Below, piece by piece: positions 13,091 to 22,687 of a DNA stretch of 64,000 nucleotides. The stretch covers positions 20,840,501 through 20,904,500 of the forward strand of contig NC_065874.1 in assembly GCF_933775445.1 (NCBI RefSeq), written 5' to 3'. A program made the position numbers and the translations under genes. Each line of letters opens with the position of its first letter. The stretch's first letter is position 1. The notes beneath the pieces were generated by a model, which saw only the letters and a list, made by a program, of their open reading frames with translations, had not been told where the DNA came from and ran no database searches. This DNA comes from Argentina anserina. Taxonomy: Eukaryota; Streptophyta; Magnoliopsida; Rosales; Rosaceae.

Positions 13091-13766
13091 TGTTATACTT
13101 TAGCCTTTGTTCGTTTTCACTATGTTTAAACTGAAGAATGGGTCCAACATGATGATATTTGGCCCTTGTTTTATGGAATATGGCGATATAAGGTGAATGT
13201 TTTGCTCTGCTAAGTCTTGAGGATGACCTTTGTGATTCCTTTACCCTGAAATATATCCATGCCGAGCCTAAGCCTACCCTTTCCTAAAGATCCGCATGAT
13301 TCTTAAAATGAGTAGCTCTTGATCTGTGGAGTTTGTTTCATGAGTAAGCATATGGTTTGGGTTCATTTGTGCATATGATTGGTATCTTTCATGAGGTTTT
13401 CAATTTCACTATATGTTTATAACTCTTGTTTGTGAAAAGCTTTTAAGCATATGCCATGTTCTTGAGAGAAAAGATTTGGAGTGGATATCCTATGTGAGTT
13501 GAATTTGAACTTGTTTTGAACATGTCGAGCTTAATTTCACCATTGTTTCTGCCATGTGTTACTTGTTAAACGAAATCTCATGTTTATTAACCATTGAATT
13601 CATCCTATCTATTTCGATGGAGTGTTATTCTTGATGCTATGAGTTTGAAGATCTCTGAGACAAAATGTTGAAGGCATTAGTGTTGTGTCATTAGTTATAG
13701 TTGCTTTGATTTTGTTTTCTGTTTTGATTTCCCTTTTTAGTGTTTGCTAAGGGACTAGCAAAGTCT
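13091..13766 (+). other. Element 1 3' UTR
   Basis: Non-coding. From 13041 on it matches the reverse complement of element 2 from about 55180 down to the PPT, for example gggtccaacatgatgatatttggccc. No gene seen. Confidence 0.8.
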
Positions 13767-13777
13767 AAGTGTGGGGT
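13767..13777 (+). other. Polypurine tract of element 1
   Basis: AAGTGTGGGGT immediately precedes the LTR start TGTTGATAGG. It is the plus-strand priming site. The same arrangement occurs in element 2 at 54443-54453, which supports the LTR boundary. Confidence 0.85.
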
Positions 13778-15347
13778 TGTTGATAGGAGCACAAAGTGTG
13801 ACGTTCTTAATGTTTATATACCCTATTCTTATGCTTTGTTACTTCTTATTTAGTTGTTTTAGGTTCATAATTGTCATTTGTATGCTCTAAGGAGAGCTAT
13901 GTCGATTTTAGATGATTTGATGATGAAATTGTGCTAAGTGTTATAAATCCTTATTGAGCTAGGATTCCTTACTCGACTAGGATTCTACTTTCCTATTTTC
14001 ATTCTTTCCTATTCCGTAATCGACGATTTCTTTTCAGGAAACACAAATCATATTTGGAAAGGAAGTAGAGAGGCCGAGATGCATTCCTAGTTGAACAAGG
14101 AAATCATATTTGAGTTGAAGAAGGAGAAGAGGAGGCCGGCCTAGCTACTCCTTGTTGGATCAAGATTGTTGCCGTGCAGCCCTTAAGTGATCTCCCTATT
14201 GGACTTGGTTTCCTACATCAAGTTGGATATGGAGTACATAAATCAAATCCATAACAAAGAGGATTTCAGTTTCCCAATTGGTTTCTATCTCCTTATGGGA
14301 CGGCAAGAAGGCTTCCTAAACCCCTATATATAGAGGCTCGGCCTCTCCATTCAGATCATCATCAGCCCTACACACAAACACAAGCCATAGCTCTGCCGAA
14401 TTCATTCTTCAGCCTTCCAAGAAATCCTAAAACCGATTCCATCATTCTCCACCAATCAATAGCCTTCAAACACGCTTGTGAAGAAGGTTTCATCCATAAA
14501 AGTCTTGGCTACACTTGTGGATTGCTTGATTTATAAAGTGTAACCATGATTCTCTCTTGTCTAAATTCGGTTTTGGTTTTGTTCTTGTTCTTGGATGAGC
14601 ATGCGATTTGTGTAGAGTAAACTTGTTTCAATTTTGTCTATGAGATAGTTACTTGTTTCAAATTATATAAGGTTGTGATTTTAGGTTTTTAGTTCTATGA
14701 TTTTGGTTTCTGCCGTGCCTTGTTATTGAATGATTTCGATATCTTTATGTTATGTATACGCTTGTAGCATGATATATAGGTTGTTGGATTTATGACTTAT
14801 GCTATGAACATGTTTATCTTTTCTATGTGATTTTCGAAATTGCATGATTGGGGGTTAAGTAGGTGACATGCTTAATGAATTCAATATGCGTGGCTTTGAA
14901 GTTGCATAGTAGGATAAGTATGTTAGATTTCGATTAAGACCGCTTGGAATGAATCGAATGTGTTAAGTGTCTATGCATATAAGTTACTGCTTTGGAACTT
15001 AGATTGCATGATCCAACCTTAGTTATTCATGATAGTGTCTCGGCATGACTCTTAAAGGAGAACTAGACTTGTTTTCGTTAGCTTTGTATGATTTGTTTTG
15101 GTGATTGTTTATGTGTTGGTTAGTTGATCACATGTATATATTAGCTTAGGTTTTATTTTCTGTTTTTATCTTTGATACCGATCATATAAATCAAACCTTT
15201 AAATCTTTATGAATTCGTGTAAGTGTTAATTGATGTGATCCTAAGCCCTGGATGGATCCCCGGTTTGTGAACGATACCCTCTTGTTTTATACTACTAACG
15301 ATGCTTACATGGTTAAATATTGATGTCGAGTAATCTTGCTATCATCA
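13778..15347 (+). mobile_element. 3' LTR of element 1 (1570 bp, complete)
   Basis: Runs from TGTTGAT to ATCATCA, imperfect terminal inverted repeats of the TG...CA type. A TATA box (ctatatatag, 14324-14333) marks the promoter. The final 16 bp differ from the 5' LTR at three close positions (ttgct for gagca). It is followed not by host DNA but by AA and the tRNA-Asp sequence. Confidence 0.92.
14324..14333 (+). promoter_or_regulatory. LTR TATA box, element 1
   Basis: ctatatatag in a G+C-flanked context about 550 bp into the LTR. The same box occurs in all the promoter-bearing LTRs here, as expected for an RNA polymerase II start at the U3/R border. Confidence 0.7.
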
Positions 15348-15349
15348 AA

Positions 15350-15424
15350 TGGCGCCGTTGCCGGGGATCGAACCCGGGTCACCCGCGTGACAGGCGGGAA
15401 TACTTACCACTATACTACAACGAC
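15350..15424 (-). tRNA. Full-length tRNA-Asp(GUC) copy with encoded CCA (retro-copy)
   Basis: The minus strand folds as a complete 75-nt cloverleaf. The 7-bp acceptor stem is GTCGTTG with CAACGGC, the D stem is GTAT/GTAT, and the anticodon stem CCCGC/GCGGG carries loop CTGTCAC (anticodon GTC). The T stem is CCGGG/CCCGG with loop TTCGATC, then discriminator G and CCA. Internal Pol III A-box (TAGTATAGTGG) and B-box (GGTTCGATCC) motifs are present. Plant nuclear tRNA genes do not encode CCA, and the first 20 plus-strand bases are exactly the PBS set 2 nt after an LTR. It is therefore best read as a DNA copy of the whole primer tRNA. Only three Ts follow the CCA in its own direction, so a Pol III terminator is weak. 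Confidence 0.95.
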
Positions 15425-15472
15425 CAAAGGCTAAAGTATAACATTATTGAGCCTTCAACAAATACATCACAA
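15425..15472 (-). mobile_element. Inverted fragment of retrotransposon 3' UTR
   Basis: caaaggctaaagtataac...catcacaa is the reverse complement of element 1 at about 13062-13109, and the same strand as element 2 near 55113-55160. It is fused to base 1 of the tRNA on the left (shared aacga) and to LTR2 on the right (shared cacaa). Confidence 0.9.
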
Positions 15473-17035
15473 ATTGTGACGTTCTTAATGTTTATATGCC
15501 CTATTCTTATGCTTTGTTACTTCGTATTTAGTTGGTTTAGGTTTATATTTGTCATATGTATGTTTTGAATAGAGCTATGTCGATTTTAGATGATTTGATG
15601 ATGAAATTGTGCTATGTCGATTTTAGTGTTAGAACTCCTTATTGAGCTAGGATTCCTTACTCGACTAGGACTCTACTTTCCTATTTTCATTCTTTCCTAT
15701 TTCTTAATCGACGATTTCTTTTCAGGAAAGACAAATCATATTTGGAAAGAAAGGAGAGTTGCCGAGTTGCACTCCTAGTTGAACAAGGAAATCATATTCG
15801 AGTTGAAGAAGGAGAAGAGGAGGCCGGCCTAGCTACTCCTAGTTGGACCAAGATTGTTGCCGAGCTGCCCTTTAGTGATCTCCCTATTGGACTTGGTTTC
15901 CTACATCAAGTTGGATATGGAGTACATAAATCAAATCCGTAACAAAGAGGATTTCAGTTTCCCAATTGGATTCTATTTCCTTATGGCACGGCAAGAAGGC
16001 TTCCTACACCTCTATATATAGAGGCCGGCCTCTCCATTAAGCAACATCATCAGCCTACACACAAATACAAGCCATAGCTCTGCCGAAACACTCTTCCATC
16101 CCCCAAGAAATCCTAAAACCGAAATTCATCCTTCTCCACCCTTTGGATTCGAAGCAAGTAGCCTAGTATCTTTGTTTGCTTGGAATAAACCCCGTAGGAT
16201 TATTTCAAAGTGTAACTCTATAATCTTCATGTCTTATTTCGGTTTTATGTTTTCTTGTTCTTGGATGATTTCTGTTTTTGTTTTGCTAAAGTTCAATTTA
16301 ATCTTGTCTATGAGATAGTTGTTCTTTCGAATTGTGTATGTTATAAAGATTTCGATTTCTCATTCAAGGATTTCTGTTTTGATGCCGTAAGTTCTTGTTC
16401 CATGTTCTTGATCAATTTTCGATTTGTTCTTATATTGCATGTGTAATTGAGACAAGTAGTTGATGTTGCATATGTTAATCATTCAAAGTTAGTACGATTA
16501 TGATACAAGTAGTGGATTAATTGTTCTTTGATTTTTCACCGATTTTTGATCCTAAGTTCGGCAGTGGATAGGTACTTAAAACATGTTGATTTCTCTATGT
16601 GATAAGTAATTGCATGATGAATTGGTATGTTAGATTTCGTAGCAAGACAAGTAGTTAAGCTCGAATGTATCCATGTATTAGGAACCAAGTAGGAACTTGA
16701 TGCATGATCGAACTTAGCTTTGATCCTTGATACCTACGGCATGAACATGAATGAGAAGGGAATTCGATGGTCTTTGTTCTTTATATGATTTGTTTTGGTG
16801 ATTGTTTATGTGTTGGTTGGTTGATTACATGTATATATTAGTTTAGGTTTTAGTTACTGTTTTTATGATTCAATCCAAAACCTATATCAAACCTTAAAAC
16901 CTTTATGAATTCGTGTAAGTATTGTGATCCTAAGCCCTGGCTGGATCCCCGGTTTGTGAACGATACCCTCTTGCTTTATACTACTATGATGTGTTCAGGG
17001 TTAAATATTGATGTCGAGTAATCGAGCAATCATCA
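15468..17035 (+). mobile_element. LTR2, lacking its first ~12 bp
   Basis: Begins at cacaaa(t)tgtgacgttcttaatg, so TGTTGATAGGAG is missing, and ends in atcatca at 17035. A TATA box lies at 16012-16021. It is related to the element 1 LTR but diverged in the R/U5 part (about 16080-16800), so it belongs to another subfamily. The conserved AA follows, but then tagtatgatgccg replaces the PBS. No internal region is attached. Confidence 0.85.
16012..16021 (+). promoter_or_regulatory. LTR2 TATA box
   Basis: ctatatatag in the same position and context as in the other LTRs. Confidence 0.6.
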
Positions 17036-17037
17036 AA

Positions 17038-17079
17038 TAGTATGATGCCGTGTGAAAAGAAGAAGAAAAAGTATATCTT
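17038..17079. other. Junction filler between LTR2 and LTR3
   Basis: A 42-bp stretch whose first part (tagtatgatgcc) recurs inverted at 20622-20633. The remainder (gtgtgaaaagaagaagaaaaag) is purine-rich and unexplained. Confidence 0.6.
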
Positions 17080-18377
17080 GAGATCAATATTAACCCTGTA
17101 AGCATCGTTAGTAGTATAAAGCAAGAGGGTATCGTTCACAAACCTGGGATCCAACCAGGGTAAAGAATCACAAACATTTAACAACGAATTCATAAGAGTT
17201 TAAAAGGTTTGATATAGATTCGGATTGAGATATAAAAACAGAAAATAAAACCTAAACTAATATATACATGTGATCAACCAACCAACACATAAACAGTCAC
17301 CAAAACAATTCACATAGAGAAATCGAAACAAGTCCTATGTCTCCCTTTTAGAGTCATGCCGAGATTAGCTCATGAACAACTAAGGTTGGATCATGCAATT
17401 TAAGTTCCAAATCAGTAACCTATATGCATAGACACTTAACACATTCAATTCTTGCCACTCGGCTTCATTGAAATCTAACATGTTCATCTTACCATACAAT
17501 CCCAAAGCCATGCATATCGAATTCATCAAGTATGTCACCTACTTAACCCCCAATCATGCAATTTCAAAAATCATATAGAAAAGAATAAACATGTTCATAG
17601 CATAAGTCTTTAATCCAACAACCTAAATATCATGCTACAATCGCATACATAACACTTAGGAATCGAAATTGTTCATACATAGTACACGGCAGAAACCAAA
17701 AATAGAAAATCCATAAAACCAAAACATAAATTCGAATCTTTATATAAATTGAATCAAGTAGCTATTTCATAGACAAAATTGAAACAAGATTACACTACAC
17801 AAATCACATACTCATCCAAGAACAAGAAAACCAAAAACCGAATTGAAACAAAGAGAGAATCATGGTTACACTTTATCAATCAATCGATTCTACAAGGTGT
17901 AGCCAAGACTTCTAGGGGAATGGAACCTCTTCTCAATCGTGCTTGAAGGCTATAGATGAAGGTGAAGAATGGTGGAATCGGGGTTAGGATTTCTTGGAAG
18001 GGTGAGGGATTGTTTGGGCAGAGCTTTGGCAAGTCTTGTGAGCAAGGTTGATGATGTTTTTCTGTGGAATTGAGATGCTATATATAGAGGAAGAAACCCA
18101 AGGGAGGATGGCCACAAAGTGTACAAAGTTGAAACCAAATTGGTTGAGGTTTCCTAGATTCGGCAGAACTGACCTTTGTCCCTTGTTGTGGCCATAACTT
18201 TCTCTAGAAAATAGATATTGAGATGATTCCAACTGGCAATTTCAACTAGACTTCCGTGGCTTTTCATCCATATATCATGCACTTTCTCAATCAGTCTGAG
18301 CTGTTCAGGGGAGCTCATCAAAGTTGGATGATCTGTAGTGCCAGAATTCTGATTTCTATAAGGATTGCATATCTTTT
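17080..18377 (-). repeat. Left arm of 1298-bp inverted repeat
   Basis: Reverse complement of 19290-20587, with equal arm length and only a few substitutions noticed (for example near 17144, 18126 and 18168). The arms are separated by a 912-bp spacer. Confidence 0.92.
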
Positions 18378-18490
18378 GCATTAATTGCATATCTTCTTCC
18401 TCCTTTAATGCTGATTTATTTTGCACAAATTTTTTCCTTTGAATTAGGGAGGCAGCAAAAGTCTTAATTGTTGCAGCCATGTTTGATTTT

Positions 18491-18576
18491 TCTTACCTCT
18501 CCTCATTAAATTTACTGCATGCCTTCTTTGACTTTCTTGCCTCTTCTCATTTAATTTGCTGCATGCCTTCTTTGAC
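18491..18576. repeat. 44-bp tandem duplication in the LTR3 U3
   Basis: tcttacctctcctcatt...tctttgac (18491-18532) recurs at 18535-18576 with a few changes. Confidence 0.75.
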
Positions 18577-19178
18577 ATTCTTTAGTGCAGGGATTTATGG
18601 ACATTCTGATACATATTTGTGCTTTATATGTAGGAGGAACAAAGTCCCAAGTTTCCCTCATAGCCATTGGATCAAAAGCAAATCAATGGCTGAGATAATT
18701 CCGTCGAGCTCACTGGACCTCCGAGTAATGATTTGGTCATATCTCCCTGTAGGAATAAGATATTGATTTGATTCCAAATCCTACAGAAACTAGACTCAAA
18801 ATCCTTTTTATCCATATAAGGTACGTCTTTTAACTCGCTCGGAGCTATCTAGGGGACCCCGTCGAAGTTGGACTACGAATCTTGACAGCATTTTCATTCT
18901 TGCATTGATTGGGCTTTTAAGTGCATCTTCTTCTCTTTCCTTGTGGAACTAGGATTGCTTTCCTTCTCCAACATGGATTTGTATTTCCTAATAAGAATAA
19001 GTACGTTAGAAACAAAGAAATACGAAAGGATGAATCCTACTCGAACAAGGAATCATATCTCAACAAGGATTATTAACACTTAGCACGATTTCATCATCAA
19101 TTCACTCATAATTGATATAAGCTCTACCTAGACGCTTATTCATACAAAAGAAACTAAAACATATTAAATAAGAGGTAA

Positions 19179-19255
19179 CAAAGACTAAGAATAGGGCATA
19201 AACGCATTAAGAACGTCACACTTTGTGCTCCTATCAAAGACTAAGAATAGGTCAT
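19179..19255. repeat. 21-bp direct repeat bracketing the LTR3 5' end
   Basis: caaagactaagaatagg(g/t)cat occurs at 19179-19199 inside LTR3 and again at 19235-19255, overlapping its terminus. The bases from 19256 to 19289 that follow are unassigned junction sequence. Confidence 0.8.
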
Positions 19256-19289
19256 TCTAGTTTTTGATTCTATGAACTTGTATTTCCTA

Positions 19290-20587
19290 AAAAGATATGC
19301 AATCCTTATAGAAATCAGAATTCTGGCACTACAGATCATCCAACTTTGACGAGCTCCCCTGAACAGCTCAGAATGATTGAGAAAGTGCATGATATATGGA
19401 TGAAAAGCCACGGAAGTCTAGTTGAAATTGCCAGTTGGAATCATCTCAATATCTATTTTCTAGAGAAAGTTATGGCCACAACAAGGGACAAAGGTCAGAT
19501 CTGCCGAATCTAGGAAACCTCAACCAATTTGGTTTCAACTTTGTGCACTTTGTGGCCATCCTCCCTTGGGTTTCTTCCTCTATATATAGCATCTCAATTC
19601 CACAGAAAAACATCATCAACCTTGCTCACAAGACTTGCCAAAGCTCTGCCCAAACAATCCCTCACCCTTCCAAGAAATCCTAACCCCGATTCCACCATTC
19701 TTCACCTTCATCTATAGCCTTCAAGCACGATTGAGAAGAGGTTCCATTCCCCTAGAAGTCTTGGCTACACCTTGTAGAATCGATTGATTGATAAAGTGTA
19801 ACCATGATTCTCTCTTTGTTTCAATTCGGTTTTTGGTTTTCTTGTTCTTGGATGAGTATGTGATTTGTGTAGTGTAATCTTGTTTCAATTTTGTCTATGA
19901 AATAGCTACTTGATTCAATTTATATAAAGATTCGAATTTATGTTTTGGTTTTATGGATTTTCTGTTTTTGGTTTCTGCCGTGTACTATGTATGAACAATT
20001 TCGATTCCTAAGTGTTATGTATGCGATTGTAGCATGATATTTAGGTTGTTGGATTAAAGACTTATGCTATGAACATGTTTATTCTTTTCTATATGATTTT
20101 CGAAATTGCATGATTGGGGGTTAAGTAGGTGACATACTTGATGAATTCGATATGCATGGCTTTGGGATTGTATGGTAAGATGAACATGTTAGATTTCAAT
20201 GAAGCCGAGTGGCAAGAATTGAATGTGTTAAGTGTCTATGCATATAGGTTACTGATTTGGAACTTAAATTGCATGATCCAACCTTAGTTGTTCATGAGCT
20301 AATCTCGGCATGACTCTAAAAGGGAGACATAGCACTTGTTTCGATTTCTCTATGTGAATTGTTTTGGTGACTGTTTATGTGTTGGTTGGTTGATCACATG
20401 TATATATTAGTTTAGGTTTTATTTTCTGTTTTTATATCTCAATCCGAATCTATATCAAACCTTTTAAACTCTTATGAATTCGTTGTTAAATGTTTGTGAT
20501 TCTTTACCCTGGTTGGATCCCCGGTTTGTGAACGATACCCTCTTGCTTTATACTACTAACGATGCTTACAGGGTTAATATTGATCTC
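19290..20587 (+). repeat. Right arm of 1298-bp inverted repeat
   Basis: Partner of 17080-18377. The arms end together at tacagggttaatattgatctc on the outside and aaaagatatgcaatcc on the inside. Confidence 0.92.
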
Positions 20588-20606
20588 GAGTAATCGAAAC
20601 CGATCA
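19290..20606 (+). mobile_element. LTR4, forward, 5'-truncated
   Basis: Same LTR subfamily as LTR3. It lacks the upstream U3 part and keeps the TATA box (about 19579-19589), R and U5, ending in gatca at 20606 followed by AA and a PBS. Confidence 0.85.
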
Positions 20607-20608
20607 AA

Positions 20609-20623
20609 TGGCGCCGTTGCCGG
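20609..20623 (+). other. Partial PBS after LTR4
   Basis: TGGCGCCGTTGCCGG, 2 nt after the LTR4 end. It breaks off before GGATC and continues into an inverted LTR2-end fragment. Confidence 0.9.
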
Positions 20624-20669
20624 CATCATACTATTTGATGTTTGCTCGATTACTCGACATCAATATTTG
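20622..20669 (-). mobile_element. Inverted copy of the LTR2 right end
   Basis: Reverse complement of about 17003-17050, including both the LTR end and the non-PBS flank tagtatgatgcc, with one difference (aaacatc for aatcatc). The flank identity shows it was copied from this locus or a sister copy. Confidence 0.88.
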
Positions 20670-20672
20670 ATG

Positions 20673-20692
20673 GATCCCCGGCAACGGCGCCA
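20673..20692 (-). other. PBS (minus strand) at left edge of array 2
   Basis: gatccccggcaacggcgcca is a complete tRNA-Asp PBS on the minus strand. Satellite begins directly at its last base with attccaatt. Confidence 0.93.
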
Positions 20693-20760
20693 TTCCAATT
20701 ATGTATGTTTTCATTTCTCGTTTGAGTATCTTTTCCAACTTGAGTATCTTTTCAATTCTC
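20692..20760 (+). repeat. Hybrid first monomer of array 2 (array 1-type edge)
   Basis: attccaattatgtatgttttcatttctcg is the reverse complement of the array 1 motif (one base changed), whereas array 2 monomers lack it. The following bases turn into array 2-type gagtatcttttccaa repeats. Confidence 0.85.
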
Positions 20761-22687
20761 GTATGAGTATCTTTCTGTACGGCTTTCTGATGCGAGTTTC
20801 TATTGAATTTGAGAGTGTTCCCAGTGTGGGCGTGTGTTTCTTTCAATCTGAGTATCTTTCTATCGTTTGAGTACCTTTTCCAATTTGAGTATCTTTTCAC
20901 TTCTCGTATGAGTATCTTTCTGTACGGCTTTCTGATGCGAGTTTATATTGAATTTGAGTGTGTTTTTAGTGTGGGCGTGTGTTTCTTTCAATCTGAGTAT
21001 CTTTCTATCGTTTGAGTATCTTTTCCAATTTGAGTATCTTTTCAATTCTCGTATGAGTATCTTTCTGTACGGCTTTCTGATGCGAGTTTCTATTGAATTT
21101 GAGAGTGTTCCCAGTGTGGGCGTGTGTTTCTTTCAATATGAGTATCCTTCTATCGTTTGAGTACCTTTTCCAATTTGAGTATCTTTTCAATTCTCGTATG
21201 AGTATCTTTCTGTACGGCTTTCTGATGCGAGTTTGTTTTGAATTTGAGTGTGTTTTTAGTGTGGGCGTGTGTTTCTTTCAATCTGAGTATCTTTCTATCG
21301 TTTGAGTATCTTTTCCAATTTGAGTATCTTTTCAATTCTCGTATGAGTATCTTTCTGTACGGCTTTCTGATGCGAGTTTGTTTTAAATTTGAGTGTGTTT
21401 TTAGTGTGGGCGTGTGTTTCTTTCAATCTGAGTATCCTTCTATCGTTTGAGTATCTTTTCCAATTTGAGTATCTTTTCAATTCTCGTATGAGTATCTTTC
21501 TGTACGGCTTTCTGATGCGAGTTTCTATTGAATTTGAGTGTGTTTTTAGTGTGGGCGTGTGTTTCTTTCAATCTGAGTATCCTTCTATCGTTTAAGTATC
21601 TTTTCCAATTTGAGTATCTTTTCAATTCTCGTATGAGTATCTTTCTGTACGGCTTTCTGATGCGAGTTTCTATTGAATTTGAGTGTGTTTTTAGTGTTGG
21701 CGTGTGTTTCTTTCAATCTGAGTATCTTTCTATCGTTTGAGTATCTTTTCCAATTTGAGTATCTTTTCAATTCTCGTATGAGTATCTTTCTGTACGGCTT
21801 TCTGATGCGAGTTTCTATTGAATTTGAGAGTGTTCCCAGTGTGGGCGTGTGTTTCATTCAATATTAGTATCCTTCTATCGTTTGAGTATCTTTTCCAATT
21901 TGAGTATCTTTTCAATTCGCGTATGAGTATCTTTCTGTACGGCTTTCTGATGCGAGTTTGTTTTAAATTTGAGTGTGTTTTTAGTGTGGGCGTGTGTTTC
22001 TTTCAATCTGAGTATCTTTCTATCGTTTGAGTATCTTTTCCAATTTGAGTATCTTTTCAATTCTCATATGAGTATCTTTCTGTACGGCTTTCTGATGCGA
22101 GTTTCTATTGAATTTGAGTGTGTTTTTAGTGTTGGCGTGTGTTTCTTTCAATCTGAGTATCTTTCTATCGTTTGAGTAAATTTTCCAATTTGAGTATCTT
22201 TTCAATTCTCGTATGAGTATCTTTCTGTACGGCTTTCTGATGCGAGTTTCTATTGAATTTGAGAGTGTTCCCAGTGTGGGCGTGTGTTTCATTCAATCTG
22301 AGTATCTTTCTATCGTTTGAGTATCTTTTTCAATTTGAGTATCTTTTCAATTCTCGTATGAGTATATTTCTGTACGGCTTTCTGATGCGAGTTTCTATTG
22401 AATTTGAGTGTGTTTTTATTGTGGGCGTGTGTTTCTTTCAATCTGAGTATCTTTCTATCGTTTGAGTATCTTTTCCAATTTGAGTATCTTTTCAATTCTC
22501 GTATGAGTATCTTTCTGTACGGCTTTCTGATGCGAGTTTCTTTTCAATTTGAGAGTGTTCCCAGTGTGGGCGTGTGTTTCATTCAATCTGAGTATCTTTC
22601 TATCGTTTGAGTATCTTTTTCAATTTGAGTATCTTTTCAATTCTCGTATGAGTATCTTTCTGTACGGCTTTCTGATGCGAGTTTCTA

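Larger units (their letters stand above)
9745..15347 (+). mobile_element. Element 1: non-autonomous gag-only Athila-like LTR retrotransposon
   Basis: The element consists of a truncated 5' LTR (9745-10621), a duplicated PBS/leader (10573-11048), a shortened internal region with one gag-like ORF, a polypurine tract (13767-13777) and a full 3' LTR (13778-15347). The two LTRs align over about 876 bp with roughly eight differences, including a 1-bp indel near 10335, so the insertion is fairly young. It has no protease, RT, RNase H or integrase domain. Leader and 3' UTR are shared with the autonomous element 2, but the interval at about 11698-13040 is not. This resembles the TR-GAG class of plant non-autonomous Gypsy elements. 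Satellite has replaced the 5' end, so no target-site duplication can be assessed. Confidence 0.85.
17080..19236 (-). mobile_element. LTR3, reverse orientation (about 2.16 kb)
   Basis: Reverse-complement LTR whose U5 part starts at 17080 and whose 5' end (cgtcacactttgtgctcctatca) lies at 19236. A minus-strand TATA box sits at 18078-18087. It is longer than the other LTRs because the U3 part (about 18380-19180) contains extra sequence, including a 44-bp tandem duplication. The terminal ~19 bp of U5 and the PBS are missing. No real ORF is present; the translations of this region are LTR sequence. Confidence 0.8.

Noticed and set aside
15350..15424. Ordinary nuclear tRNA-Asp gene
   Set aside because: It encodes CCA, sits exactly 2 nt from an LTR in PBS register, has retroelement sequence fused at base 1, and lacks a good T-run terminator.
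17984..18480. ORFs in the LTR3/LTR4 region that look like small proteins
   Set aside because: They lie wholly inside LTR sequence, occur mirrored in both arms and show no known domain.
17080..20587. DNA transposon or MITE with long terminal inverted repeats
   Set aside because: The arms are LTR sequences with TATA box and U5, with no transposase and no target-site duplication.
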